From Chrysopilus asiliformis (taxonomy: Eukaryota > Arthropoda > Insecta > Diptera > Rhagionidae), in NCBI GenBank assembly GCA_964034945.1, contig OZ035962.1:14317388-14381387 (forward strand): a stretch of DNA of 64,000 nt. The letters are read 5' to 3'. The position numbers and the translations under genes were made by a program. Positions within the stretch are counted from its first letter, which is position 1; each line of letters starts with the position of its first letter. The notes under the pieces were generated by a model. The model was given only the letters and a program-made list of their open reading frames with translations. It did not search any database and was not told the DNA's origin. This document shows positions 35,882 through 47,220 of this stretch, one piece after another.

Positions 35882-36034
35882 TTTTTATACACGTATGGTG
35901 AAACCAAAGGGTATATTAGATTTGCCTTACTGTTTGTAACGCCCAAATCCCGTCATCACACAAAAAAATGAATTACACCAGTGTGTTTAGAATGATAAAA
36001 ATATTTAATTTTTGTATGTCCGTCCGTCCGTCTG
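35882..36034 (+). repeat. Dispersed repeat with GTCC microsatellite, copy 2
   Basis: It matches 21075-21228 closely, starting at ACGTATGGTGAAACCAAAGG and ending in GTCCGTCCGTCCGTCTGT. After the microsatellite the two copies diverge completely. Confidence 0.75.
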
Positions 36035-36059
36035 TGGCGCGGATTGTGGGCGCACGGAA

Positions 36060-36330
36060 TGAGCTACAGACTTGAAATTTCGCGCAGATCCGTTTTTCGT
36101 GCGAGGCTAAGTTCGTTCATGAGCAAAAATCGACAATTAGGGGGGGTACCCCACATACGAACGAAATCGTTTTTTGTGAATATCTCAAAAACGGTAAATC
36201 TTATCAAAAAAGTCCAAGAACAGAAGTTATTTAGAATATGATTCTACATAAAACTCCCATACACCAAAATCCGATTGGAATAAATTTTACAAAATCTTAT
36301 TGGAAAGTTTGACTTAAAAATGGAATTTTG
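36060..36330 (-). repeat. 147-bp-type unit, inverted relative to 55845-55990
   Basis: On the - strand it contains TCCGATTTTGGTGTATGGGA, then a TTTGATAAGATT stretch, GATATTCACAAAAAACG and GGGGTACCCC. The same order occurs on the + strand at 55845-55990. The pair forms an inverted repeat about 19.5 kb apart. At 36476-36530 a separate 28-bp unit with AAAATTTTCGGACTATAGG is duplicated. Confidence 0.65.
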
Positions 36331-36904
36331 GTACAACTGTTCGAATTTTGATACGAATATCACCATACGGGTTTTCATTATAGCTTTTGTTATGTTTTAT
36401 TAGAAAATTGTGCACCGCTAAAGGAATATTGATACGGTTTTCACAAGTTTTTTTTTCTTTCACTGAAATGTGTTCCTTGAAAATTTTCGGACTATAGGTC
36501 ATGTGTGAAAATTTTCGGACTATAGGTCGTGTTTCTATCGAAAATATTTCTATTCAAGTACCAGATTTCTCGTACCTTTTATGTGATATACGGTGGAAAA
36601 TTTTGGTCGAATTTTTAAAGTTATTTGTCATAACTAAATTTAGTTTAAATTTTCAACCAAAAATTTTAAAATTCGCAAACAACCAAATCACAAGCCTTTT
36701 TCAACCAAATAGTTTGAATTTTCATCTTTCTGTTAGAATTTATAACCAAAAAAATTAAATTTTTAATTCCTGTTGAAGGAAAAATTGCCACATTTGTAGG
36801 GTTTTTGTGTAAGGGGAAGTAGCCACATTTGTAAGGGCGTTTTTAAAAGCATTTTCATCCGTCATACATTTTTAAAAGCAAGTTTTTAATGGCCGGATTA
36901 ACAT

Positions 36905-36992
36905 CTTGCTGCTACCCGGCGATATTCGAACCCATGACCTCTATCTGCCTTCAGACGCTGAACGCTCAACCACTGAGCTACTATGATCCACA
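36905..36992 (-). ncRNA. tRNA-derived SINE-like sequence
   Basis: On the - strand, TAGCTCAGTGG (A box; plus-strand coordinates 36970-36980) is followed about 48 bases later by GGGTTCGAATATC (B box; 36921-36933). Both are near the pol III consensus. The acceptor stem does not pair well and no CCA-compatible end is formed, so a SINE head or tRNA pseudogene is more likely than a working tRNA. Confidence 0.5.
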
Positions 36993-37517
36993 ATGTTGGG
37001 CTTGTAAACTTGCTTTATCAATAACTTCGTGCAGACAACTTAAAACCTGTAATCGTTCAAAAATTAAACCCAAAGTCGAAATTTTTCGTCTTTTCGGTTT
37101 AATTTTTCAACTTTTTGGTTTAAATTAACTAAAAAGTGGTCTGTACGTTCACGTATCTTAAATAACTCGAGAACGCATTGAGCTAGCGACTTGAATTTTT
37201 TTGTAAATGAGTTTTATGAAAATCATAGTTGTTTATCAACTTTTGGAAAAGTAACGATAGCTATAACGGATACTTCCGATACCATTTTTTTTTAAAAAGA
37301 ACAGTTTTTTTTTCGAAAACTTTTCGAAAATGACGCGCTTTTGGGATAAAATGAATCTAACAAAATTTAAACGATATAAAATTTTCTACATTTTTCTCCA
37401 GATTCTCCAGATACATGAAAAAAAAATTTTTTTTTACATACTTTTTCCGAAACTACAATAATTATTGCAGATATAAGTTTTGTGTTGATCACAATTAATA
37501 TTTTCTAAACATAATAA
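36993..37517. other. No gene seen
   Basis: AT-rich sequence with a diverged AACTTGAATTT...GTTTTATGAAAATC line resembling the dispersed repeat families. Nothing else can be supported. Confidence 0.4.
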
Positions 37518-37936
37518 TCATACTAATACAGTAGAATCCCGATAATTCGTACCCCGATAATTCGTATATCCCGCTAATTAGTATGAATTTGCTGGTCCCT
37601 TGAAATACGAATTATCGGGATTCTACTGTATATAAAAATGAGTTGGTGTCTGCCTGTCTGTCTGTTCCTCTTTCACGCAAAAACGGCTGAACCGATTGAC
37701 TTGAAATTAGCATGAGTGTCTGTGGTAGTTCTGCTTCCAACATAGGTATACGGAAAAGTACCGCGAGGGGTGGGGGGAGTAAGGGGAGGGGGTAAAGTAA
37801 TCTCGAAACTTAGCTCTTCCTCTATGTTACCCTTTCGCGGGGAAACTACCGACCCGATTGGCCTGAAGTTTAGCTCCAACATATGTAGAACATAAAAAAA
37901 ATTTTTTTTAATAAGCCAAAAAAACAATACAAGCTA
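37518..37936 (+). mobile_element. Helitron-like element H4, decayed, with MITE in its head
   Basis: The head TCATACTAATA (37518) is interrupted by a 100-bp MITE, then continues TATAAAAATGAGTTGGTG with one and a half internal units. The 3' end is decayed. The family's CCCGGCAACGACGGG hairpin is missing and only a TACAAGCTA-like remnant remains near 37936. Confidence 0.65.
37529..37628. mobile_element. 100-bp pogo-type MITE inside Helitron H4
   Basis: The ends CAGTAGAATCCCGATAATTC and its reverse complement are perfect for at least 20 bp. TA flanks each side (37527-37528 and 37629-37630). Removing it restores the Helitron head CATACTAATATATAAAAATG, so the insertion is precise. It is too short to encode anything. 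Confidence 0.92.
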
Positions 37937-39769
37937 TTAGACTATTTAGACATAAATTAATTGAATTTAGAATTAAAATAAAATTTCGTCTCGTTTCACA
38001 TTCCCGGCACATAAATTTTCCAAAGTGTAATTTTAATACTAAAGAACTACGTTTCTATGGATGGGCAACCATTTGAAGAGAGAAAAAAATACTATCCGTA
38101 TTGAAATCCTTTGTTTTAGTCGTTTATCTCTAAGTGCTAATAAAACTAATATCGATACAATTTTTCCAATGAAAATCTTCCAACTGCAAAGTGATAAGAA
38201 TTCGTTTTAATATTGTGTAAACATATAGTATTAGAAAAAATAAATTAATAACGAATATTTTCATTTGCTATTTGTAAATCAGGTCATAGACTTTTAAGCG
38301 TGAACTGGGCCTTAATGCGCAGTAGACGTTTGTTTTGGTTTCGATTTTTCTGATCGTAGCGTAAAATCCTTTCTTGAACTTGACGCGATCAAAACTGGTG
38401 CGAATTTTATGGAAACCGCAAATTACGCAAAATTATTTAATAATAGTTATGTGGACTTTGCTCAGTCTGAATGCTGAAATGAAAAAAGAGAAATAAGTTC
38501 ATAAAACGTTAATAAAACCAATGAGAGTAAAAAAATGAAGATCTCTGATCATCGGGTGACTTTCTTATAAATGTTAAACTTCTTATCTATACATTTTTGG
38601 AATATCCCGAGAACGGTTCAAGCTATTGCCGATTGTAGCTTTTGTATTTTTACAGACAGGTAGACGGGCAGACTTACTGACAGTCAAATCGGTGTAGAGA
38701 AAGATAATTAAAGAGACAAAAATAATTTTGCGTTGTTGTTTTTCACTTATAATATCAGGGTTGAGAATTTCCATAAAAACAACATTTGATTATACTTCGT
38801 ATAAGAAACTAAAAAAAGAAACATTGAACCTTACTACGATCAAATCCAAATCGAACTCGTGCAACCTTTTAGTGGGATGGCCGCAACTTCTGCGGCTGTG
38901 CTGGCTTTCTGAGTTTAACGCTCGATCAATCGCCCCGATTAGCAGCAAAGCAGCACCGTGTAAAATTAATACAAACGTTTGCTGTAAAACAAATCCCAAG
39001 TGTAAATGAGAGACGACTGATCCCGATCGAGATCACGATCATTTTTGTTGTTATTGTTATTATTATTCTTAAGCAAAGTACGTTGCCCACTGATAACGGA
39101 ATTTTTATGTTTTCGCCAGAAAATGTAAACTAATGAGGCTGCTTAATGTAAATCTGCCTTCCTCTCGAAGTCCAGATTGGAGCTGCAGATCGGATTTAAT
39201 TCGTTAATCTGGAAGAGATTACCGACTTTTACATTTTTTTACATTATTTTTTTTATATACGAGAATAGCATGGTTTACCTTACCAGATCACGGTAGTAAA
39301 TTGACCAGAGTGGAGGCCAATCTGCTTTATTGTTGTATATCAGTCTAACACAGTTGTAAATTACAGCCGAGCGAGAATGCAAATAAGAAGAGTACTCGTG
39401 ATCAAGTGAGCAGCAAACGTTTTTGTTGAAAGCAAGGTTAATGGATGGTGTTGGGGCATAGCGCGATTATTTTGTTGCTTCTCCAGAACAAAGTCAGGGA
39501 TTAAAAACCATTTTTTTTTTGCCTCAATAAGTGGGACTTGAAAAATCGATTTCCAAACACTTATAAACCTAAAACTTATACATCCATCTCTTTTTTACAC
39601 GATCAGTTTTTCACGATTTTCGAGGAAACTATCTACCCTGTAAAAAAAGAATTGGGTGTGGTAAAAAGGGCGTTCTGTGTTATCCCAAAACCACATAGAT
39701 GAAATACAGAATTGTATTAAATTCGACAAATTGTGGAAAACTGACCGTGTAAAAAAGAGTTAGGTGTTC
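37937..39769. other. No gene seen
   Basis: 38990-39450 is somewhat less AT-rich and contains balanced sequence such as GATCCCGATCGAGATCACGA that could be regulatory, but no known site cluster is demonstrable. Frames of 60-90 codons at 38583-39009 are unrecognised. No repeats were found. Confidence 0.4.
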
Positions 39770-40186
39770 AGGTGCCGCGCCACATGAGAGTAAATACGCG
39801 AGTAACTCTCAAAAACTCTCGAGAGTTACTCGCAAGAGGTTGTCCATTTGAGAGTTAATTTCGGCGATTTTTCTCTTTTCAATACCAATATCTTGATTTT
39901 TTTTGACATCTTGCTTTGGCGAGTTCTCAAGAGCTACTAGCGGAATTCAAACACCGTTCGTATCTGGTGAGCAACTCCCCGAGAGTTCAGTGGGTGCGTA
40001 TCGACTAGAGCAGTGGTTCCCAAAGTGGTCCCTACGGACCCCCAGGGGTCCCCGGGATCATTCAGGGGGTCCGTGGAAAATTAAAATTGATTTGGGGGTC
40101 CCTGAAGAACGTCAGGGGGTCCACGCAAGGTTTCAAATAAAATAAAAAAAATGTGACACATTTTTATTAATATGGAAGTTAAAATA

Positions 40187-41153
40187 TTGGGACCTTGAAT
40201 AAGTTCTCGCTGTTTGAGAACAGATGGCGTTTCCGGTCCTATCTGCGTACAGTTTCTGGGGGTGACGCATCCGTTTAGAAGTGCGATGAGCTAGTGAGGA
40301 ATTCCGAGCATTTCGTCTCGCTGGCGCATAAACAATTTGTTGTGCAATCGAGTTAACCATGGAGAGTTTTGTTCCGAAAAAAGAGTGTTTGCGGGGAGTC
40401 TTGCTGCATTATTTTTTTCTAAAGAAATCTACAGCAGAGGCTCACAGGATTTTGAAGGAGACATACGGAAAACATGCCTTATCGGAAACAACATGCAGAG
40501 ATTGGAATCGACGCTTCAAAAACGGTGATTTTGACCTGGAGGATAAAGAACGCACTGGGGCGCCAAAAAAAATCGAAGACGAGGAGCTGGAGGCGTTACT
40601 CTTTGAGGACTCGTGCCAGACTTTAGCTGAACTGGGAGAGTCTTTAGGAGTTGACGACACAACTGTCTCAAAACGGTTAAAGTCAATAGGAATGATCCAG
40701 AAAGAGGGTTATTGGGTCCCCTATCAGCTGAAGCCTCGCGACATTGAAAGGCGTCTGCTCACGTGCGAACAGTTGCTGCAGCGGCAAAAGCGGAAAAGTT
40801 TCCTCCATCGCATAGTGACAGGGGATGAAAATTGGATTCGATACGATAATCCAAAGAGGAGGAAGTCGTGGGGTATGCCTGGACATGCGTCAGCGTCCAC
40901 GGCCAAGCCGAACATCCATGGCTCTAAGCTCCTTCTCTGCATATGGTGGGACCAGCTGGGTGTGGTCTATTATGAGCTGCTAAGACCAAATAACACCATC
41001 ACAGGAGACCTTTATCGGCTTCAATTAGAGCGTCTGAGCGAGGCCTTAAGGGAAAAACGGCCGCTATATGCAAAAAGGCACGATAAGGTCATCCTGCAGC
41101 ACGATAATGCACGGCCTCACGTTTCAAGGCAGGTTAAGGCATACCTTCAAAGC

Positions 41154-41185
<32 letters not shown>

Positions 41186-41462
41186 CTCTCCAGACATCGC
41201 CCCTTCGGATTACTACCTGTTCCGGTCGATGAGCAATAGCCTGACGGACCAGCACTTCCGTTGTTATGAGAACGCGAAAAACTGGGTCGATTCCTGGATT
41301 GCCTCAAAAGACGCTTCGTTTTTCGGGAGGGGAATCCAAATGCTGCTAGAGAGATGTGAAAAAGTAGTGGCCAGTGATGGCCAATACTTCCAATAACAGG
41401 TATTTCCCTAAAAGTTTCTATTAAGCTTTAATTTTGATAAGAAAAACAGCGAGAGGTCCCAA
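40187..41462 (+). mobile_element. mariner element, 1,276 bp
   Basis: It starts TTGGGACC after TA (40185-40186) and ends GGTCCCAA before TA (41463-41464). Both ends share TTGGGACC and TCTCGCTGTTT. At the left these blocks are separated by ten bases (TTGAATAAGT); at the right they are adjacent. This points to a 10-bp deletion in the right terminal repeat. It encodes a full transposase. The TA duplication and size are typical of mariner. Confidence 0.95.
40359..41396 (+). CDS. mariner transposase, intact, 345 residues
   Basis: This is the enzyme for cut-and-paste transposition of mariner elements into TA sites. The N-terminal part (about 1-115) holds two helix-turn-helix DNA-binding regions and ends at WVPYQL, the linker motif usually written WVPHEL. 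The catalytic triad is visible: D in VTGDENW, D in LQHDNARPH, and D in YSPDIAPSDYYLF with 34 residues between the last two (DD34D). The length equals that of mauritiana-type transposases, and the start MESFVPKK resembles that group. The start codon context is AACCATGG. No stop or frameshift is present, suggesting a recent insertion. The shortened right terminal repeat may limit mobility of this copy. Confidence 0.97.
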
Positions 41463-42298
41463 TAAATAACAGAAGCTGTTGATTGCTTTTCCGTCTTCCT
41501 ATTTGGTAGAACGTAGATTCAGTGCCGCTATGAGCCTCATCACAAAAAAAAAGAAACCGACTAGAAATTAGTATCTACTTGTGGGGATTTGCGGTTGCTA
41601 CTCACAAACATTGAGCCGAACATAAATACACTCATAACATCCCATCAGGTTCATCCAAGTCATTAATTTTTTTTTGTATTTTAAAACAAAAGTTATAATT
41701 TCAATAAATACTTCTTCAAAAAAATGTTTTATAAATATTTTATTTTTACGTCACCATTTACCATTCAAGACATCAAAGTTAAATTTGTAATGTTTCTATT
41801 ATGCATTTATGTAATGGTTTTTCACCCAGGGTCCGTGGGCAAGATTTGGCTATGAAAAGGGGTCCGTGGGCAAGTTTTGACTATGAAAGGGGTCCGTGGG
41901 CCAAAAAAGTTTGGGAACCACTGGACTAGAGAGTAGAATCACTTTTGACAGCTCGCAGAAACTAGCTCGCGAGTTTTTGCGAGTTTCTGCGAGCGACTCT
42001 CAGAGACGTGTCCATTTGCGAGTAGCTGCTATCGAGAGGTTCGCGCCGGCATTTACTCTCACGTGGAGCGGCACCTTAAGCTTTAAATTTTTTTGTCTTT
42101 CGTCAAAGGTTGAGTCCTTTTACCTTTCTCTCTTGACTATATCCTGAACTTGCCCCTTAGTTGGAACTCGATCTTCATCGTATTTTAATGCTAAATTTCA
42201 GGCTAATCGGTTTGGTCGTTATTGTATAAAATAAAGCGAAATACTTAATTTACAAAAAGCCTAGATGATCATAAACCAAGGTCCTACTTTTTATTTGC

Positions 42299-42722
42299 GT
42301 TTAAACCACAGATATCGTACTACTAGATCGCGGCACTCGAACAATTCCATAGCAAAAATATGGGACAGCGTGACTATGGTTGTCTCATTTTGTCTTCGAA
42401 CTTTAGTGATGTCAGATGTTCGAATCAACAAACTCAATAACACTTGAATTATATGTTTTACGTCGAACTCATAAGACTTATACACAGGTTTAGGGAATTG
42501 CATATTAATGTATGTGGCAGCTCTGACTATTAACATGAATAATCGGTATAGGGATTGAATAATATTCCTTCGGGGACCTGCATAAGCATTTTTTTCCAGA
42601 ATTTTAATTTCCCAGAATTACTAGCTTTGTCCCTTTTTTTCGTCATAGCTTTTTGACGTTTCAGTGGCCCATTTGAGATAGCAAATGGCTTGATCTAGTA
42701 GTAGGATATCTGTGGTTTAAAC
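42299..42722. mobile_element. MITE with GTTTAAACCACAG ends
   Basis: The left arm GTTTAAACCACAGATATC and the right arm are inverted repeats of about 31 bp with one mismatch, continuing TACTACTAGATC. TTTAAA or TTAA at each outer edge may be the target duplication, which would put the true ends at CCACAG or ACCACAG. Nothing is encoded. Confidence 0.75.
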
Positions 42723-43359
42723 ATAGTAGAAAACAGTTGCACAAAACAAGGTAGGCAGGTAAAACGAGCACCTGTCATTTTCTGCCATCTACACATTTTT
42801 AACTTTTTTTTTGACAAAACATTTAGTTTGCGTTTTTATCCGCCTTTGCATTTGATAGACACAATTGAGAGTTGGGACGTTAAGATAACAGTTCAAATGT
42901 GTGTAGGTCATGTGCGAAATTTATTAATCAGATTTATTATTTTTATATTAATCAGATTTATTATTTTTACTTTCCTCTGCTATAGAGGGAAAGTATTGTA
43001 TTCACGATGGAGATCGATTTGAGAACGGGAGCAGATAGAAACTTTCTGATCAGTACGAAATCCATTTCCGGTAAAATTATGAGGATGTCCGTGCAACACT
43101 CTGTCCGTTTTACGTATCTTAACCGTTTGTGGAGTTGTTTTCATTTTTGATGTGTCAACGTGAAGTTAATGATTACCGCTTAACGGTAATTTTTTGTTTT
43201 GATAAAAGATCATGAGTTAGATAAAACAGGATATCCAATGACCCGACAAAACAGGATATCCCGTTTTACCCAACTCTTGATTGAAATACACCAGGGTTGA
43301 TTTCCGCATGTCCGTTCTAGTAAATAGCAAAGCTAAGCTTTTCGGACCATTTCCTCCCC
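42723..43359. other. No gene; short tandem duplication
   Basis: A 25-bp unit containing AATCAGATTTATTATTTTTA is duplicated at about 42917-42968. Inverted ACAGGATATCC words occur at 43225-43265. No gene was recognised. Confidence 0.5.
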
Positions 43360-43770
43360 CCTCAACCATACAGTGAAAACCGCTTTTACAATTTTCTCGA
43401 AAACGGTGGGTCGTATTCAAAAATTGATGAAGGTAAAATGTGTTTAGAATTGATTCTACACAACGAATTCACTTGGATCACTCTTTCTCTCCTCCCCACA
43501 CAAATTGAATAGTTGTTTTCTATTATCTCGAAAACGGTGCATAGTATCGAAAAAATTTTGGAGACGAAATGTGTTTAAAATATCATTTTACATAACCGTT
43601 CCGTACATCAAAATCCAATCGGACTAATCCTTCGCCCCCCCCCCCCTACTCCAACTTGACTAAACCTCCCCCCCTCTCCCCGATAAATGGGTATTTTCAT
43701 AAAAATTGTCTCTGCCCTCATATAGAGTATTTGACGATTGGCTCCTGGGAATTCTAGCTCCTCTTGAAAT
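43360..43770 (-). repeat. 147-bp tandem family, - copy
   Basis: On the - strand there are two units, each with TCCGATTGGATTTTGATGTA or a diverged form, a CACCGTTTTCGAGA block and a G-rich end. They include the head GTCAAATACTCTATATGAGG at 43720-43735. A 12-base C run occurs at 43636. The orientation is opposite to the copy at 46705-47220, 3.4 kb away. Confidence 0.7.
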
Positions 43771-46430
43771 ACTGGTAAATTCGTTCGAAAGGTTGTTTTT
43801 TTTAAATTGTTCATTATTTGTTCATAAAATGCATTTCTGTTGCTAACACTTTTCAAAAATACTACACCATTGATAAAGAAACGAACTGTTATCGCAAAAA
43901 TTATTGGAAATGCTAAATAAGAAAAATGTTTTTTCCATCTGATACCAGATTTCCTTGTACTTTTAGTAAAAGTGAGACTGTGAGACCAACACTCTAGTGG
44001 CAAAACACGATTGCCTCTCGTATATATAAAAATTTTTAACGTTTGTTTTGTTGAATTGTGAAAAAGATAACCGGCAATACGCTGTTAACGTTGCCTAGCA
44101 AACTTCCATTATGAATTTTAGCCCACTCAAGATTTCTATACATTTATAATATACCCATAGAGCGCATATTCTCTTATTATTGAGCTGTTTGACTATACCA
44201 GCTTTTGGCTCTCCTCCAGCTTCAGTTATGAGTTAAATGTTGTCGGACAAGGTATGAATATCGTTCCGTTACTCGTTTAATGGTCGCGGCCAAAACCTCA
44301 TCATCGTCAATATTTATTACTACTATTTTCTACCTACTGCCATGCCGAGCCACGGCATTTGAGAATTTCAAATCGAACCGCCGAGTGCCTTTCCTAGTGG
44401 TTTTTAAAAAGTGGCTTCAGTTCGACACGTTTGAATTTTTCACTAAAAATTTCGCGAGTTTACCTTGTTTGACGTCATTCCGTGGTGATTTTGGTGGTCT
44501 TATCTGTCGGAAAGGCGATATAACCGTGTAGAGTGACCATATTTATATACAGCTGTGCTAATGTTAATGTCAGTGGGGTATTTTTTCACATATTTTTTAC
44601 CAATGTGATGATTCTTGTAGAAAAAGTTCCAAATAAAATTCTTTAAGCCACTGCAGAAATAGTTTTGTGATTAAAATAGTTGTTTCCAAAAAAATAGAGA
44701 AAAGAAAATCAATTGAGAAAAAATTAAGTGTTATTTTTTCGAAATTCGAAGGTGTAGATTTTTCGAGATATTTGAGCAGGTTTTAGTGAGTGAAGTTGGC
44801 TACTATTCACATTCACACCTTGGATTATTACGAAAGGATTATCAAAGATGGTGTTTTACATATCATTCTGGACGAGAAATATCGAGCCACCTGATAAATT
44901 GGATGCAGAAAAAGGGTAAGGAGGTCATACCATGTAAAATTCAAAAATTACCCTCGACTTTTTATATCATGATGCACAAAATTCAAAAATTACCCCCATT
45001 TCGAAAGATATACTCATTAGAAAAATGTACCTGTTATTAATAGGCCTATGATTAAACCTGTTATGATAAAAATCATAACGGTTTGAAACAAAAAATACCC
45101 CATAGCAATATGGCCCATGTTTTTTATCGCTGCGTAAATTAGATTTCAATTTTGCGCATTGGCAGCTGAGCGCGATAAGAGTGAATTCCTGTTTAATGCC
45201 ACTATCAAAATTTTTTGATTATTGTTTGTGATCAAATGGGAGACATCGGTGCCATCCCCGATTGAAACGCGGGCAACAGATAAAAAATTCAAAAAAATAA
45301 AAATAATAACAGCAATTGATTTCGAGTTTTCTGATTTCAAATAATTTTTGTACGTTCCATTTGTCGAAAACTTGTAATTTGAGGCTGAAGGTTTGACGCC
45401 CTCACTAATTACTGTCAGAAGGTAATTTTGTACCTGATCCTGATTATTATGGGTTTTTTTTTCTACCAAATGAAAAATATTTTCTCGGTTAATCGACTTC
45501 ACCGTAGTTTTTTTTTCTACCTGTCCGCAAAATAGTCAAACAGTAGTGGCGTGAAAGAGATGCAATGATCACATGATACCAGATGCCTTGCTATAAAACA
45601 AGTAAAACGAATTATGTATTGCTTAATAGGCGAAATATAGAGATATCGTGATTGACGTCACATAGGTAGTGGTGGTACCAAAGTCTTATCGCTCTACCTG
45701 AATCTAGTGAGATTCGCTAGTGTTAGTGGGTTATGTTTTATGTATCGCACATAAATCGCATTGATTGTAAAACTGGTTTACCTTCTTTTTTATTTTTACC
45801 TGTAATACAAATCTCCGCCAGAAGCACAACATAACTTAGTGAGAGTGTGTATGTTGAGATCAGAAACTTTTATCTCGACATAGCTTACTGCCCAGTAAGC
45901 TAATAATATAATCGATATCTGACTTTTTCTTTTACACCTGCGCGATCGGATTAGTTTTTTTTTCTCGAACATTTTACAGTCAACTGCTTCGAAGTTGCTT
46001 AACTACAAACCCAAGCTAGCACATATAGCCGTCGCAGACAGAAAAAAAAACACTTGGTTAGCTTAACGTGGGATAAAATCAATAAGACGTTCTAATAAAC
46101 TTAGCTTACTTTGCTAGCTCAGGTTTTTGCATTTTATTTTTCTAATAATTTACGACATTGCCAGTTAACGGTACCTTATTATAATTTATCATTTCAATAA
46201 TTTAGTGGCATTGATAGTAAACACGAATAATATATCTATTAGTGAATAAATTATAGGAAACATATTTATAATATTTTGTAATTAATAACCATTAATTAAA
46301 ATCTACGAAAATTGCTGTTGAAGTTATTTTATTTATAACATTTTAGAAAGAGCGGCTAGATTGTTTTTTGACAAGTAAAACTTACACAATAAACTGCTAG
46401 AAACGCTGCTCCAAATTATAAACAAAATAT
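43771..46430. other. No gene assigned
   Basis: Frames at 44280-44531 (+, 83 codons) and 45146-45502 (-, 118 codons) lack recognisable motifs. A pair of ACAAAATTCAAAAATTACCC words occurs near 44935 and 44980. The remainder is ordinary AT-rich DNA. Confidence 0.4.
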
Positions 46431-46693
46431 GAGGCGTTAAAAGCTAGAGTGGACCAAGCCACATAATCGAGTTTTTGAAGCTTTTCCACTCTGTACTATT
46501 ATTGACTGTAAATTTTTGAAAAAAAAAAAAAAAATCTGTGGACTTTATTACTCAATGTTGAGTAATAACGTTTTTTGGTTTTTTGGTGCATCCAAACATT
46601 TTTGTCTAAAAACTCACTCGCAATAGTGATTCAAACACAAAAAAATTCACGATTTCGACATGTGGTTTGATCCACTCTAGCTTTTAACGCCTC
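46431..46693. mobile_element. MITE, GAGGCGTTA family, copy 2
   Basis: It has the same termini and interior as 1716-1961, with an expanded A run in the middle and a few indels. ATAT flanks both sides, consistent with a 4-bp duplication as at copy 1 (ATTT). The high similarity between copies suggests fairly recent amplification. Confidence 0.85.
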
Positions 46694-46704
46694 ATATAAG
46701 AAAA

Positions 46705-47220
46705 GCTACAATTGCCAGGGGCCAATCGTTAAATACTCTATATGATGACAGACAAAATGTCCATTTAAAAAATCCATTTGTATAGGAGAGAGGGAAAGTA
46801 ATGGTCCGATTGGATTTTGATGTATGGAACGGTTATGTAAAATTATATTCTAAACAGATTTTACCTTAATAAATTTTTCAATACAACTCACCGTTTTCGA
46901 GAAAATTAAAAAAAACTGTTTGGTTTGTAGGGGGAGGGGAGAGGAGTGGTCCAACTGGATTTTGATGTATAGATAAGTTATGTAAAATCATATTCTTAAC
47001 ACATTTTACCGTTATAAAATTTTGAATATGATGCACAGTTTTCGAGAAAACAGGAAAAAAGTCTTACATTTATATGGGAGGAGGGGCAAGTAGTGATCTG
47101 ATTGGATTTTGATATATGGATGAGTTATGCAAAATACTATTCTAAACACATTTTACCTTTCAAATTTTTTCAATATGACTCACCGTTTTCGAGAAAATTT
47201 AAAAAAAACTGTTTAGCGAT
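46705..47220 (+). repeat. 147-bp tandem family, three-unit + copy
   Basis: The head CAATCGTTAAATACTCTATA is followed by three units starting near 46803, 46947 and 47094. Each has GATTGGATTTTGATGTATGG or close, then ACACATTTTACC, a CACCGTTTTCGAGAAAA block and a GGGGAGG-rich end. The unit length is about 147 bp. Confidence 0.8.

Larger units (their letters stand above)
40011..41923. mobile_element. hAT-type non-autonomous element, host of a mariner
   Basis: CAGTGGTTCCCAAA at 40011-40024 is matched by its reverse complement ending at 41923. GACTAGAG flanks both sides (40003-40010, 41924-41931), an exact 8-bp duplication. Near the right end the subterminal line GGGGTCCGTGGGC recurs three times, with GGGGGTCC words at the left. 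Without the mariner it is about 0.64 kb with no hAT transposase, so it depended on a trans-acting enzyme. Confidence 0.93.
39770..42076. mobile_element. Outer TIR element of a three-level nest
   Basis: The ends read AGGTGCCGCGCCACATGAGA and, reverse complemented from the right, AGGTGCCGCTCCACGTGAGA. The match continues to 24 of 26 bases. A 13-bp perfect hairpin (GCGAGTAACTCTC, 39798-39810 and 39821-39833) lies inside the left end, and similar GAGAGTT/GCGAGT words fill the right end. No clear target duplication remains, which suggests age. Everything from 40003 to 41931 is a later insertion, so the original element was only about 0.4 kb. Confidence 0.75.

Noticed and set aside
36905..36992. 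Functional tRNA gene on the minus strand
   Set aside because: A and B boxes are good, but the acceptor and T stems pair poorly, so a SINE or pseudogene is more likely.
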